NCBI RefSeq assembly: GCF_039548895.1
Contig: NZ_JBCLVG010000002.1
Length of the DNA: 64,000 nt
Direction: 5' to 3' (one strand)
Origin: Orlajensenia stereocauli
GTDB lineage: Bacteria; Actinomycetota; Actinomycetes; Actinomycetales; Microbacteriaceae
This document shows, one piece after another, positions 1 to 10,049 of the stretch (its first letter is position 1; each line of letters opens with the position of its first letter). Made by a program: the position numbers and the translations under genes. Below the pieces are notes generated by a model. That model ran no database searches, was not told the origin of the DNA, and saw only the letters and a program-made list of their open reading frames with translations.

Positions 1-956
<956 letters not shown>

Positions 957-960
<4 letters not shown>

Positions 961-1952
961 CGGCTGGCCTCTTCTTCGATCATGGCGAACGACGTGTCGA
1001 TGGCGGGGATGGGCTCATGGGGCTTGGGTCGACGACGCGGCTTCGGTGGAGCGAGGTGGCCACGGGCGACGGGCGTGAAGCCGACGCGCGGGGTGATGCC
1101 GAGGCGCTTGAGGTCGCGCGAGCGGGCGGCTGTGGTGCGCAGCCGCGGGCTCACGTACTCGTCGATGCCGAAGTTGATGAGCGCCAGGGCCATGCCGACG
1201 AGGGCGATGCAGAGGCCGGCAGGCACGAACCACCACCACGCACCACGGGCCAGGGCCTGGTTGGACTGCGCCCAGAACAGGATGGTGCCCCAGTTCCAGT
1301 CGGAGATCGACGCGACGCCGATGAAGGCCAGCGTGATCTCGGAGAGGATGGCGAAGGTCACGGTGCCCACGAAGCTCGACGCGATGATGGCCGTGAGGTT
1401 CGGCAGGATCTCGACGGTGACGATGCGCCAGAGCGACTCGCCGTTGGCGCGGGAAGCCTGGATGAAGTCGCGGTTGCGGAGGGACAGGGTCTGCGCTCGC
1501 AGGATGCGGGATCCCCAGGCCCACGCCGTGATCGAGATGACCGCGGCCGTGGTGAACTCTCCCGCCGACGGCAACTGGCTCGAGATGATGATGATGAGCG
1601 GGAGCGCCGGGATGACCAGGAAGATGTTGGCGAGCGCCGAGAGGACCTCATCCGTCACCCCGCCGACGTAGCCCGCAGTGACGCCGACGATCACGGCGAG
1701 GAAGGTGGCGATGGCGCCCGAGACGAAGCCGACGACGAGCACGCCACGGGTTCCGACGAGCAGCTGCGACAGGATGTCCTGTCCGACCTGCGTGGTGCCC
1801 AGCCAGTGCTCCGGACTCGGCGGAGCGAGAGTCGCGTCGCCGAGGGCGTCGGGGTCGTAGGGGGCGATCCACGGCCCGATGATCGCGATGAGCACGAAGA
1901 AGCCCAGGATGATGAGCCCGGTCAGCGATTTTCGGTTGCGTACGAATCCCAT
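957..1952 (-). CDS. ABC importer permease, DppC/OppC type
   Basis: Inner-membrane permease of the binding-protein-dependent family (BPD_transp_1). The N-terminus has the OppC-type short cytoplasmic start and first membrane segment (residues about 9-30), followed by the conserved APYDPDA stretch, then five more hydrophobic segments; the cytoplasmic EAA-like loop is seen around SRANGESLWRIV. The C-terminus is about 50 residues longer than usual and rich in Pro, Arg and Lys, after the last membrane segment. It pairs with the DppB-type permease that ends 4 bp upstream and overlaps the next ATPase by 4 bp. Confidence 0.93.
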
Positions 1953-1956
1953 GGTT

Positions 1957-2934
1957 CTAGTCCTGCCTGGTGCGCGGGTCGAGCACGACGTACAGGACGT
2001 CGGCGAGGAGGTTCGCCACGAGCACGGCGATGGTGATGACGAGGAAGATCGCCTGCATCAGCGGGTAGTCCTTGGCGTTCACGGCCTGGAACAGCACGAA
2101 GCCGATGCCCGGGTAGCTGAACACGATCTCGGTCACGAGGGTTCCACCCACGATGAAGCCGAGGGAGAGCGCGAAGCCCGAGATCTGCGGCAGCACGGCA
2201 TTGCGGGCCGCGTAGCCCACCATGACGGTGCGCTCCTTGAGGCCCTTGGCGTGGGCGACCGTCACGAAGTCCTCGCTCGAGACCGTGACCATCATGTTGC
2301 GCATGCCGAGGATCCACCCGGCGATGGAGCTCAGGATGATCGTGATGGCCGGCAGGATGCCGTAGTAGAGCACCGAGCCCATGAACTCGACGTTCCAGCC
2401 CGGGACGGCCCCCCACGCGTAGCCTCCCGACGCCGGGAAGATCGGGATCCACACGGCGAAGATCATGATGGCGATGAGGCCGAGCCAGAAGTACGGAACG
2501 GCCGAGAAGAAGGTGGCGACGGGAAGCACCCCGTCGATCCAGCTGCCGCGGCGCCAGCCGGCGAGGACGCCGACGCTGGTGCCGATGATGAAACTGAGCA
2601 GCGTGGCGATGCCGACGAGGCCGATCGTCCAAGGCAGCGCCTGCGCGATCACCTCGGAGACCGGCGTCGGGTAGTAGGTGAACGAGAGGCCGAAGTCACC
2701 CCGCAGGATGCGCCCGATGTAGTTCCAGTACTGCACCCACAGCGGCTGCGGGTCGTCCATGCCGAACAGCGCCTTGAGGCTGGTGACGGCCGAACTCGAG
2801 ATGGTGCCCTGGAAGCGGTTCATGATCGACTGCACGGGGTTGCCGGGCAGCATCCGCGGGATCAGGAAGTTGATGGTGACGGCCGCCCACAGGGTGATCG
2901 CGTAGAACGCGAGGCGACGGAGCAGGAACCTCAT
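1957..2934 (-). CDS. ABC importer permease, DppB/OppB type
   Basis: Second permease of the importer, 325 residues. It starts with the conserved MRFLLRRL and first membrane helix, then the PGNP motif and a periplasmic loop, as in DppB/OppB, and shows the EAA-loop region with VAHAKGLKERTVM. The start at 2934 is chosen because its ATG overlaps the TGA of the upstream ATPase gene (ATGA); longer in-frame starts would lie inside that gene. The protein should form the translocation pore with the DppC-type partner. Substrate cannot be told from the permease alone. Confidence 0.93.
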   Translation of the reverse strand: MRFLLRRLAFYAITLWAAVTINFLIPRMLPGNPVQSIMNRFQGTISSSAVTSLKALFGMDDPQPLWVQYWNYIGRILRGDFGLSFTYYPTPVSEVIAQALPWTIGLVGIATLLSFIIGTSVGVLAGWRRGSWIDGVLPVATFFSAVPYFWLGLIAIMIFAVWIPIFPASGGYAWGAVPGWNVEFMGSVLYYGILPAITIILSSIAGWILGMRNMMVTVSSEDFVTVAHAKGLKERTVMVGYAARNAVLPQISGFALSLGFIVGGTLVTEIVFSYPGIGFVLFQAVNAKDYPLMQAIFLVITIAVLVANLLADVLYVVLDPRTRQD

Positions 2935-4025
2935 CGGGCGACTCCCAGTGCATCGGCGACGAACTCGGGGGCGGATGGCGCATCCGTGCGTCCGGTGGTG
3001 TCGTAGAGCCAACAGGCGGCCTGGCGCGGCACGGGGGCTGCGGCATCCGTCGCCGGATCGGTCGATGCCAACGACGCCGAGGTGACACTGACGGGAAGCG
3101 GCAGCTCGAGCAGGGGTGGAGCCTCGGAGCGGCAGAGCTCGCTCGCGAACGGGCAGCGCGGGTTGAAGCTGCAGCCCGTGGGCGTCTTCGCCAGGCTCGG
3201 CGGCTCGCCCTTGGCGCGGCCCTCCGGGTGCTCGGCATCGGGATCGGGGGCTGAGGCGATGAGCAGGTTCGTGTAGGGGTGCGCCGGATGCTGCGTCACG
3301 ATCTCGCTGTCGCCGGTCTCGACCACGCGGCCGGCGTACATGACCATGGTGCGGTCGGCGAAGTACCGAGCGGAGGCGATGTCGTGCGTGATGTAGAGGA
3401 TGGCGATGCGCAGCTCGTCGCGCAGTTCCCGCAGCAGATTGAGCACGCCGAGTCGGATCGACACATCGAGCATCGAGATGGGCTCGTCCGCGAGGAGCAC
3501 CGACGGCGATGCGCCGAGGGCCCGCGCGATCGACGCCCGTTGGCGCTGTCCGCCCGAGAGCTCGTGCGGGTACTTGTCGACGTAGCGCTCTGTAGGGCGC
3601 AGGTGCACCCGCTCGAGCAGGGTGAGCACGGCGGCGTCGTGCTCCTTCCTCGAGAGCGCAGGGCTGTGGATGCTGACCGAACGATTGAGGGTGTGCCGCA
3701 CGGGGTGCACGGGGTTGAGCGATGCGAACGGGTCCTGGAAGATCATCTGAACGCGCTTCGTGTAGGCGCGGAACGCGTGGCCGTAGCCCACCGTGATGCT
3801 CTCGCCGTCGAGCAGGATGTCGCCGGCGGTGCGCGGGATGAGCTGCGAGAGCAGCCGCGCGATCGTGGACTTGCCGGAGCCGGACTCGCCCACCAGGGCG
3901 ACGACCTCGCCTTGTCGCAACGTGATGTCGACACCATCGACGGCGCGCACGATGCGCTTCTTGCGGAAGTGCCCGCTGGTGTAGTGCTTGGTGAGCCCGC
4001 GGGCCTCGAGAACGACGTCGTTCAT
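2931..4025 (-). CDS. ABC importer ATP-binding protein, DppF/OppF type
   Basis: Second ATPase of the importer, 364 residues. Walker A GESGSGKST (46-54), signature LSGGQRQR (about 156-163), Walker B VLLADEP (about 176-182) and YITHD switch are intact. Near residue 285-310 the oligo_HPY tail with PTGCSFNPRCPF is present, followed by a longer low-complexity extension. Start at 4025 is fixed by a GAGGAG ribosome site; upstream in-frame ATG codons lack one and overlap the hairpin at 4063-4098. The gene follows the binding-protein gene by 85 bp and overlaps the permease gene by 4 bp. Confidence 0.93.
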   Translation of the reverse strand: MNDVVLEARGLTKHYTSGHFRKKRIVRAVDGVDITLRQGEVVALVGESGSGKSTIARLLSQLIPRTAGDILLDGESITVGYGHAFRAYTKRVQMIFQDPFASLNPVHPVRHTLNRSVSIHSPALSRKEHDAAVLTLLERVHLRPTERYVDKYPHELSGGQRQRASIARALGASPSVLLADEPISMLDVSIRLGVLNLLRELRDELRIAILYITHDIASARYFADRTMVMYAGRVVETGDSEIVTQHPAHPYTNLLIASAPDPDAEHPEGRAKGEPPSLAKTPTGCSFNPRCPFASELCRSEAPPLLELPLPVSVTSASLASTDPATDAAAPVPRQAACWLYDTTGRTDAPSAPEFVADALGVAR

Positions 4026-4062
4026 GATCTCCTCTTCGAGACGGTGCATGTGCAGCGTTGCA

Positions 4063-4098
4063 TGAGGGGCGGGGATCCGGAAGACTCCCCGCCCCTCA
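4063..4098 (-). promoter_or_regulatory. perfect 13-bp inverted repeat between binding-protein and ATPase genes
   Basis: Two perfect 13-nt arms (4063-4075 and 4086-4098, GC-rich) separated by a 10-nt loop lie in the 85-bp gap after the binding-protein gene. No run of U follows in the direction of transcription, so it is more likely an mRNA-stabilising or partial-terminator hairpin that keeps binding protein in excess over the membrane parts than a full stop. That role is inferred from the position and from similar hairpins in other importer operons. Confidence 0.7.
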
Positions 4099-4110
4099 CA
4101 CGTCACTCAC

Positions 4111-5775
4111 CTAGCCGTTGTTCGCCTCGAGGCTCATCAGAACCTGGGAGACGCTGGGCTGCGTGGGCTGCGGGTGGGCGTAGGGGTTGTCTGCCGACGG
4201 CCATCCCTTCCAGTACTTCTGCGAGAACTCGGCACCGAATGCGCGACCGACCGTGGGGATGGCCGGCACGTCGTCGACGAAGATCTGCTGCAGTCCGTCG
4301 AGCGCCGTCTGGCGTCCGGCGTCGTCCGTGGCCGCCACGTACTGGCTGAGCAGTTCGGTCGCCTTCGGGTTCTCGTAGCGTCCGAAGTTCCACTCGGCAC
4401 TCTCACCGATCGGCACATTGAAGGTGCCGTTCATCGAGTTGGAGTAGATGTCGTAGGGCGTGATTCCCGTGTCGGTCCAGTGGTTGGTCGCCTGGAAGTT
4501 GCCCTGCGCGACGGCGTCGAACCACGGGTCGGCCGCCTGGGCGTCGACAGTGGCGTCGATCCCGAGCGGCTTCACCGAGTCGGCGATGATCTGCAGGCTG
4601 GCGAGGTAGTCCGACCACCCGGTGGGGTTGGTCAGGCTGAAGGTGACGGGAGTACCCGACGGGTCGATCAGCTTGTCGCCATCCAGCGTGTACCCGGCAT
4701 CCGCCAGCACCTTCTTGGCACCGTCGACGTCGACCTCGTAGGTGGCGTCGGTGAGTTCCGAGCTGATGAACGGGTCACCGGCCGGCTGCGGCAGGCCTGT
4801 CTCGCTGGTGATCGCCGGCGATGTGGCCGAGTAGGCCTGCGTCGAGATCTTGTCGCGGTCGATGACCATGCTCACGGCCTTGCGCACGGCGGCGTCGTCG
4901 AACGGCTTCTCCTGGGTGTTGACGTAGAGCAGGTCGATGCCGAGACCCGCCGGGAACCAGGCGAGGTGGTTCGCCGGGTCCTTCGCGATGAAGACGTTCT
5001 CGTAGTCGGGGATGAACGTCCACGTCCACTGCACCTGGCCCGAGGTGAGGGCCGTCGTGAGTGCCGCGTTGTCGGTGAATGAGCTGTACTGCAGCGTCTT
5101 CACCGGCGGCTCCCCACCCCAGTAGTCGTCCCGCGCGGTGAGTGTGACGACCTGGGGCGTCCAGGTCTTCAGGGTGTACGGGCCCGACCCGACGGGCGTC
5201 TTGTTGACGTCGGTCTCGGGGTCGGCGATCTTCGACCAGACGTGCTCCGGCACGATGAAGGTCTGGTAGATGAACTGCTGGCGCACGTACTGCGAGGTCT
5301 CGAAGCCGACCGTGACGGTGCCGTCACCGTTGTCGGTGACGTCGGTGATGGGCAGTGCCGAGACGTTCAGTGCGGCGTTGTCGCGCAGCAGCTCGAATGT
5401 GTAGACGTAGTCATCTGCGGTGATGTCCTCGCCGTCAGACCACTTCGCGCCGTCGCGGACGGTGAACGTGATGGCCGTGTAGTCGTCGTTCCACGCGAAT
5501 TCCTCCGCCAGCCACGGGGTGCCCGGCTTGCTCGGCTCAGCGAGGTTGAACTGAACGACGGGCTCGTAGATCGCCCAGCGGTAGCCCAGCTGGGATCCGG
5601 CTGCCGTGGAGAGGAACGGGTTCGAGTTCTCGGTGATCGCGCCGTTCGGCATGGCGATCGTGAGCGGCTTGTCGCTGCCTCCGCCCGAGTTGTTCCCCGA
5701 AGAGGGGGAGCAACCGGAGAGGACGAGTCCGGCGACGGCGAATGCCGCCGCAGCCATGATGAGCTTTTTTCTCAT
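4111..5775 (-). CDS. extracellular solute-binding lipoprotein, family 5 (SBP_bac_5)
   Basis: 554 residues. Starts with a short basic N-terminus, a hydrophobic core and the lipobox LSGC with Cys22, followed by a Ser/Gly/Asn-rich linker, so it is a lipoprotein anchored on the outer face of the membrane. The rest has the SBP_bac_5 layout, with PSTAxWAxxF-like sections such as FTVRDGAKWSDGEDITADD and TPVGSGPY typical of dipeptide/oligopeptide/oligosaccharide binders. The start at 5775 has an AAGGAGG site 7 nt upstream; a longer in-frame start has none. Placed next to a GH3 glycosidase, it more likely binds a beta-linked oligosaccharide than a peptide; family 5 proteins are known to do either. Confidence 0.93.
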   Translation of the reverse strand: MRKKLIMAAAAFAVAGLVLSGCSPSSGNNSGGGSDKPLTIAMPNGAITENSNPFLSTAAGSQLGYRWAIYEPVVQFNLAEPSKPGTPWLAEEFAWNDDYTAITFTVRDGAKWSDGEDITADDYVYTFELLRDNAALNVSALPITDVTDNGDGTVTVGFETSQYVRQQFIYQTFIVPEHVWSKIADPETDVNKTPVGSGPYTLKTWTPQVVTLTARDDYWGGEPPVKTLQYSSFTDNAALTTALTSGQVQWTWTFIPDYENVFIAKDPANHLAWFPAGLGIDLLYVNTQEKPFDDAAVRKAVSMVIDRDKISTQAYSATSPAITSETGLPQPAGDPFISSELTDATYEVDVDGAKKVLADAGYTLDGDKLIDPSGTPVTFSLTNPTGWSDYLASLQIIADSVKPLGIDATVDAQAADPWFDAVAQGNFQATNHWTDTGITPYDIYSNSMNGTFNVPIGESAEWNFGRYENPKATELLSQYVAATDDAGRQTALDGLQQIFVDDVPAIPTVGRAFGAEFSQKYWKGWPSADNPYAHPQPTQPSVSQVLMSLEANNG

Positions 5776-5856
5776 CTGAATGCCTCCTTGCATCTCATTT
5801 GTGTGTCGAGCGGATGCCCGTGGTGCGTGTGGTGCTTCGTGGTGGTGGACTCCCCC

Positions 5857-8424
5857 TCAGGAGACCGCAAGTGCGGCCCCGAGACGGAGATCTCGGCTGG
5901 ATCGTCCTGCGACGACACGATACGTGCCGGCGGGGAGTCGCCAGGTCGCGGCATCCGTCGACCAGATCTCGAAGGATCGTCTGGCCAGCGGGATGTCGAC
6001 GGTGATCTCGACACCGGGTTCGGCGTCGACGACTGCGAAGCCGGCCAGCCAGCGCACGGGGCGCTGAGGGTCGGCTGGTTCTGCGGGCGCCTCGAGGTAG
6101 ACCTGCACGACCTCGCGGCCGGCGCGCCGGCCGGAGTTGGCGAGGGTGATGGAGGCCGTGGCCAGGGTGGTTGCGCCCCCGGCGGCCGCGCTCTCGGCAC
6201 CGGACGCCGGCGCATCCGTCACAGCGATCCCGCGGTACTCCCACGTCGTGTACCCGAGCCCGTAGCCGAACTCGCGGGCCGGAGTGAGGCCGTGACGGTC
6301 CCAGCCGCGGTGGCCGACGTCGATGCCCTCCGGATAGTCGACGAAGCCGTCGACGGGGAGGCCGTTCGCCACGGGGACGTCGGCCTCATCGGCCGGAAGC
6401 GTCCAGGGCAGGCGGCCCGAGGGCTCGATGGCTCCGGTGAGCACCGCGGCGAGCGACGTGCCGGCCTCCTGGCCGGGCAGCCACCACCAGAGGGCGGCGG
6501 GAACCTCGTCGAGCCACGGCAGGATGACCGGGGCACCGGCGTTCACGACCACGATCGTGCGCGGATTGGCCTCGAGCACGCGGCGCACGAGCTCGTTCTG
6601 ATGGCCGGGCAGGTCGAGGTTCGGGCGGTCCCAGCCCTCTGACTCCGTCTCGGGGTTGGTTCCGATGACGACGACGGCCACATCGGATGCCCCTGCAGCA
6701 GCGACCGCCTCGGCGATCTCCTGCTCCACGGACAGCCCGGGCTCGCGGTAGCGCAGGTGCAGCCGCACGAAGTCGCCGTAGGCGTCGGCCTGCACGACCT
6801 GCAGCACGGCCTCGATGTGCACGACGCGGTCGGCGTCATCATCCGGAAGCACGGCCGTGAAGGTCTCGGGGTTCGCGTAGGAGGAGTTGAGCACGACCTC
6901 GCTGCCGACGCGGGCGGGCGACTCGCTGAGCAGCACGCCGTCGACCTCGATGCGGTGTGACCCGACGGGGGCGAACTCGATCGCGTGGTGCCCGCCGCCG
7001 GCGACGCTCACGTCGGTGGTCAATCGCACGTCGACGACGCGCGGATCGAGGATGTCGAACCAGATGTGGGCGGCATCCGTGATCACGCTCGTGTCGACGA
7101 CCGCGCCGCGGGAGTCGAGGTGCTCGATGAGCATTCCGGGGGCGCCGTCAGGGGTGGAGAGCAGCTCGCTCGGCATCGCGGGGGCGCCGGCCTCGCTCAC
7201 TCCGCCGCGGTGCAGGGTGACGGATGCCGTGGGCAGGGCCTCACGCAGAGCCGCGACGGGGTCGGCCACCAGCGGGGCGCGCACGAAGGCGCTGCCGCCG
7301 CCCTGGGTGAAGAGCTTCGCAGCGTTCGGCCCGATGAGGGCGACGCTCGTGGTGTCGGTGCCGAGCGGGAGCAGGGCGCCATCGTTCCGCAGCACGACCG
7401 TGGAGCGGGCGGCCAGCTCGGTGAGGAGTGCGCGGATCTCGGGGGCGTCGGGCTCGGGGGAGGCATCCGTCGCGTCGAACGAGGGAACGTCTCCGGCGCT
7501 GCCGGTGAGTGCTCCGACGCGCTCGGCGAGGAGCAGAATGCGCGCCACCTTGTCGTCGATGACGTCGATCGGCACGCGGCCGTCGCGGACAGCCCGGGTG
7601 AGGTTCTCGCCCCACGGGCCGCCGGGGCCGGGCATCACGAGGTCGAGTCCGCCGAAGGCGGCCTCGACGGTGTTCTTGGTCGCCAGCCAGTCGCTGATGA
7701 CGACGCCGTCGAAGCCCCACTCACCCTTGAGGATGCCGTTCAGCAGCGGGCCGTGCTCTGTCGCCGTGGCCTCGACGCCCTCGAGGGCGAGACCGTTGTA
7801 GGCGGCCATGATGGTCCAGACGCCGGCCTCGACCACGGCCTCGAATGGCGCCAGGTAGACCTCGCGGAGGGTGCGCTCGTCGATGCGGGAGACGTATTCG
7901 GTGCGATCGGTCTCGGTCTCGTTGGCGATGAAGTGCTTGATGCAGGCGGCGACGCCCTGCTCCTGCAGCGAGGAGATGAAGGCGACGGCGAGCTGCGTGG
8001 TGAGGAAGGGGTCTTCCGAGAGGCACTCGAAGTGGCGACCGCCCACGGGCGTGCGCTGCAGGTTGACGACGGGTGCGAGCACGACGTCGACGCCCTTTCG
8101 TCGGGCCTCCCCTGCCATCAGCGTGCCGATGCGCGCCTGCAGGTCGACGTCCCACGTGGCGGCCGTGGCGCTGGGTGCCGGCAGCTGGGCCGACGGTCGC
8201 CCGTCGCCGTCGACTCCGCGCACGCCGATGGGGCCGTCCGACACCGTGACAGTGCGCAGCCCGATCGCGTCGATGTTGTGCAGAACCCACGTTCCGGCCC
8301 CGGTGAGCAGGGCGACCTTCTCGTCGAGCGGGAGCCCGGATGCGAGAGCGGCTGTGTCCAGCGCTGCGACGGAAGCGGTGCTCCGATCGACCGACCGGCC
8401 GGTGGCTGTGGTGCTGAGGGTCAC
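5857..8424 (-). CDS. glycoside hydrolase family 3 beta-glycosidase, cytoplasmic, with PA14-like insert
   Basis: 855 residues, no signal peptide. The GH3 N-terminal barrel holds KHFIANE (about 163-169) and the nucleophile in GVVISDW (Asp245). The second GH3 domain is interrupted between roughly residues 440 and 560 by a beta-rich insert resembling a PA14 module, and a fibronectin III-like domain ends the protein. GH3 enzymes of this build cleave terminal beta-glucosyl or beta-xylosyl units. GTG start at 8424 has GGAG 8 nt upstream. The binding-protein gene follows 81 bp downstream on the same strand without a visible terminator, so the enzyme likely processes what the importer brings in. Exact sugar is not determinable. 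Confidence 0.92.
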   Translation of the reverse strand: MTLSTTATGRSVDRSTASVAALDTAALASGLPLDEKVALLTGAGTWVLHNIDAIGLRTVTVSDGPIGVRGVDGDGRPSAQLPAPSATAATWDVDLQARIGTLMAGEARRKGVDVVLAPVVNLQRTPVGGRHFECLSEDPFLTTQLAVAFISSLQEQGVAACIKHFIANETETDRTEYVSRIDERTLREVYLAPFEAVVEAGVWTIMAAYNGLALEGVEATATEHGPLLNGILKGEWGFDGVVISDWLATKNTVEAAFGGLDLVMPGPGGPWGENLTRAVRDGRVPIDVIDDKVARILLLAERVGALTGSAGDVPSFDATDASPEPDAPEIRALLTELAARSTVVLRNDGALLPLGTDTTSVALIGPNAAKLFTQGGGSAFVRAPLVADPVAALREALPTASVTLHRGGVSEAGAPAMPSELLSTPDGAPGMLIEHLDSRGAVVDTSVITDAAHIWFDILDPRVVDVRLTTDVSVAGGGHHAIEFAPVGSHRIEVDGVLLSESPARVGSEVVLNSSYANPETFTAVLPDDDADRVVHIEAVLQVVQADAYGDFVRLHLRYREPGLSVEQEIAEAVAAAGASDVAVVVIGTNPETESEGWDRPNLDLPGHQNELVRRVLEANPRTIVVVNAGAPVILPWLDEVPAALWWWLPGQEAGTSLAAVLTGAIEPSGRLPWTLPADEADVPVANGLPVDGFVDYPEGIDVGHRGWDRHGLTPAREFGYGLGYTTWEYRGIAVTDAPASGAESAAAGGATTLATASITLANSGRRAGREVVQVYLEAPAEPADPQRPVRWLAGFAVVDAEPGVEITVDIPLARRSFEIWSTDAATWRLPAGTYRVVAGRSSRDLRLGAALAVS

Positions 8425-8477
8425 GCCTATACTCCAGATCAGAGCTCGTCATTGAGTGATGTTGGTTATCGTGGCAC

Positions 8478-8499
8478 ACTTACTTACAAGTCAGTAAGT
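8478..8499. promoter_or_regulatory. 22-bp operator candidate between GH3 operon and TetR gene
   Basis: Perfect 7-bp inverted repeat ACTTACT (8478-8484) and AGTAAGT (8493-8499) with an 8-bp centre, in the middle of the divergent intergenic region. The size and symmetry fit a TetR dimer site. A second pair, GTTATC (8465-8470) and GATAAC (8517-8522), flanks it. The likely ligand is the TetR protein encoded at 8632. Confidence 0.65.
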
Positions 8500-8631
8500 C
8501 ACTGCGGTAACGCTTTGATAACGGCGTCGAACTCGCCCGCGACTCGCTCCGGAGACTTCCGCGATGAGGCCGGCAGCTTCGAGAATGTGTGAGTGCCGAC
8601 AGGAGCCGTCGGCACGATGGAAGGAACGACC

Positions 8632-9330
8632 GTGGCCGATACGGCACAGACCGCGACCCGGGTGGTCTCAGCGGCCGACAGGGTGCAGCGCCCGCAGGCC
8701 CGCACGCTCGAGCGCCGCGAAGCCGTGCTGCAGGCGGCCATGCAGGTGTTCGGTGCGCGCGGCTACAACAAGGGCGCGCTCGTGGAGGTGGCCGAGCAGG
8801 CCGGCATGACGCACGCCGGCGTGCTGCACCACTTCGGCTCGAAGGAGGGCCTGCTCATCGCCGTGCTCAAGTACCGCGACGGCATCGAGGTCGCCGGTGT
8901 CGAGGCACGCGAGCAGGCCGAGGGGCCGTCCTTCCTCTCGCACATCATCGAGACGGTCGCCGAGAACACTCATCGCCCCGGAGTCGTGCAGACCTACGCT
9001 GTGCTGTCGGCCGAGTCAGTGACCGACGGTCACCCGGCCCAGGAGTACTTCCGCGACCGCACCACCGTGCTGCGCGAGAAGATCGCCGGCGTCCTCGGTG
9101 AGGTGACCGAGGGTCACGCCTCCCGGCAGGACCTCCTCGATGCCGCATCCACTCTCATAGCCGTGATGGACGGCCTGCAGGTGCAGTGGCTGCTCGATCC
9201 GGATGCCGTCGACATGCCCCGCATCGTCACGAAGACCCTCGATGAGCTCGTCGACCGCCTGATGAGCGGCGCGGCGGCGCCGAGTGCCGTCGAGCGGGCG
9301 AACGCACTGGTCGACCCGACCGGTCGCTGA
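8632..9330 (+). CDS. TetR/AcrR family transcriptional regulator of the GH3-transporter operon
   Basis: 232 residues. The N-terminal helix-turn-helix is recognisable (LERREAVLQAAMQVFGARGY ... GVLHHFGSKEGLL), followed by a helical ligand-binding half. GTG at 8632 is taken as start because GGAAGGA lies 6 nt upstream; the in-frame GTG at 8593 has no ribosome site. It is transcribed away from the glycosidase-importer operon, and a palindromic site lies between, so it probably represses that operon and itself, with a sugar or a breakdown product as the inducer (inference). Confidence 0.88.
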   Translation: MADTAQTATRVVSAADRVQRPQARTLERREAVLQAAMQVFGARGYNKGALVEVAEQAGMTHAGVLHHFGSKEGLLIAVLKYRDGIEVAGVEAREQAEGPSFLSHIIETVAENTHRPGVVQTYAVLSAESVTDGHPAQEYFRDRTTVLREKIAGVLGEVTEGHASRQDLLDAASTLIAVMDGLQVQWLLDPDAVDMPRIVTKTLDELVDRLMSGAAAPSAVERANALVDPTGR

Positions 9331-9354
9331 CCCGCCCGTCGGTGACTCACCCGG

Positions 9355-9390
9355 TCGCTGAGGTCCGGACGGAGTCCGCGGCCGAAGCGC
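9355..9390. repeat. intergenic repeat, type B in reverse orientation
   Basis: About 36 bp matching, in reverse complement, the B-type element seen at 47505-47543 and 54126-54161 (core GGACGGAGTCCGCGGCCGAA here). It sits between the stop of the TetR gene and the stop of the converging gene at 9402, so it probably works as a bidirectional terminator. Confidence 0.75.
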
Positions 9391-9401
9391 AGCCGAACGC
9401 G

Positions 9402-9926
9402 TCAGCTCAACCGCACGGCCTCGTTGTGCTCCGTGGGCTCCCAGGTGCGACCGTCGTCGTTCGAGACCCAGGCGTCCCAGACGTAGCTCGTCTCCGTGAT
9501 CGCGCTGAAATTCCACCGGATCGGCCGCTCGTCGGTCTGCGATCCGTCCTGGCGGATGCCGTCGCGGTGTCGGCTCGCAACAAGGTGGCAGAAGTCCCCG
9601 GTCTGCGGGGCGAAGAAGCTCACACGCCAGAGTCCGGCATCCGGATCGTAGACGCGCACACCCGTAGCGAGAGTCTCCATGACCTCGGGGTCATCCGCGC
9701 TGGGCACGACCTCGACGTCCTGGATCGCGTGGCCGCCGAGGATGAACGAGACGATCCAGGTGAACTCACGTTCCTTCCAGGTGCCGGATGCCTCATCGAG
9801 ACGTCGGCCCTTCACCGCCCACGAACCGACCAACGAGCCGAACCCTCGCGCGTACACGCTGCTCTCGGGCGCCGGACCATCGGCGACGAGGGCCGCCGTG
9901 AACGCGGACGTGGTGACGGGACTCAT
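9402..9926 (-). CDS. hypothetical protein, lipocalin-like beta-barrel (DUF1579-type)
   Basis: 174 residues, no signal peptide or membrane segment. The pattern FGSLVGSWAVKGRRLD ... TWIVSFILGGHAIQDV, with alternating hydrophobic strands and conserved Trp and Gly, resembles small calycin-like proteins of the DUF1579 group, whose function is unknown. The ATG at 9926 is preceded by the divergent amidotransferase gene's upstream region. Family placement rests on pattern only. Confidence 0.75.
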   Translation of the reverse strand: MSPVTTSAFTAALVADGPAPESSVYARGFGSLVGSWAVKGRRLDEASGTWKEREFTWIVSFILGGHAIQDVEVVPSADDPEVMETLATGVRVYDPDAGLWRVSFFAPQTGDFCHLVASRHRDGIRQDGSQTDERPIRWNFSAITETSYVWDAWVSNDDGRTWEPTEHNEAVRLS

Positions 9927-10049
9927 ACTCAGACGATACCGGGGCCGGGTTACAGACAGGTGTCCGGTACGCAGGCATCAGCGGGTGACGCGGTCGCACA
10001 GCACGAGTAGCATCACGAGCATCGATGACGATGCTACGGAGGTTGCGAC

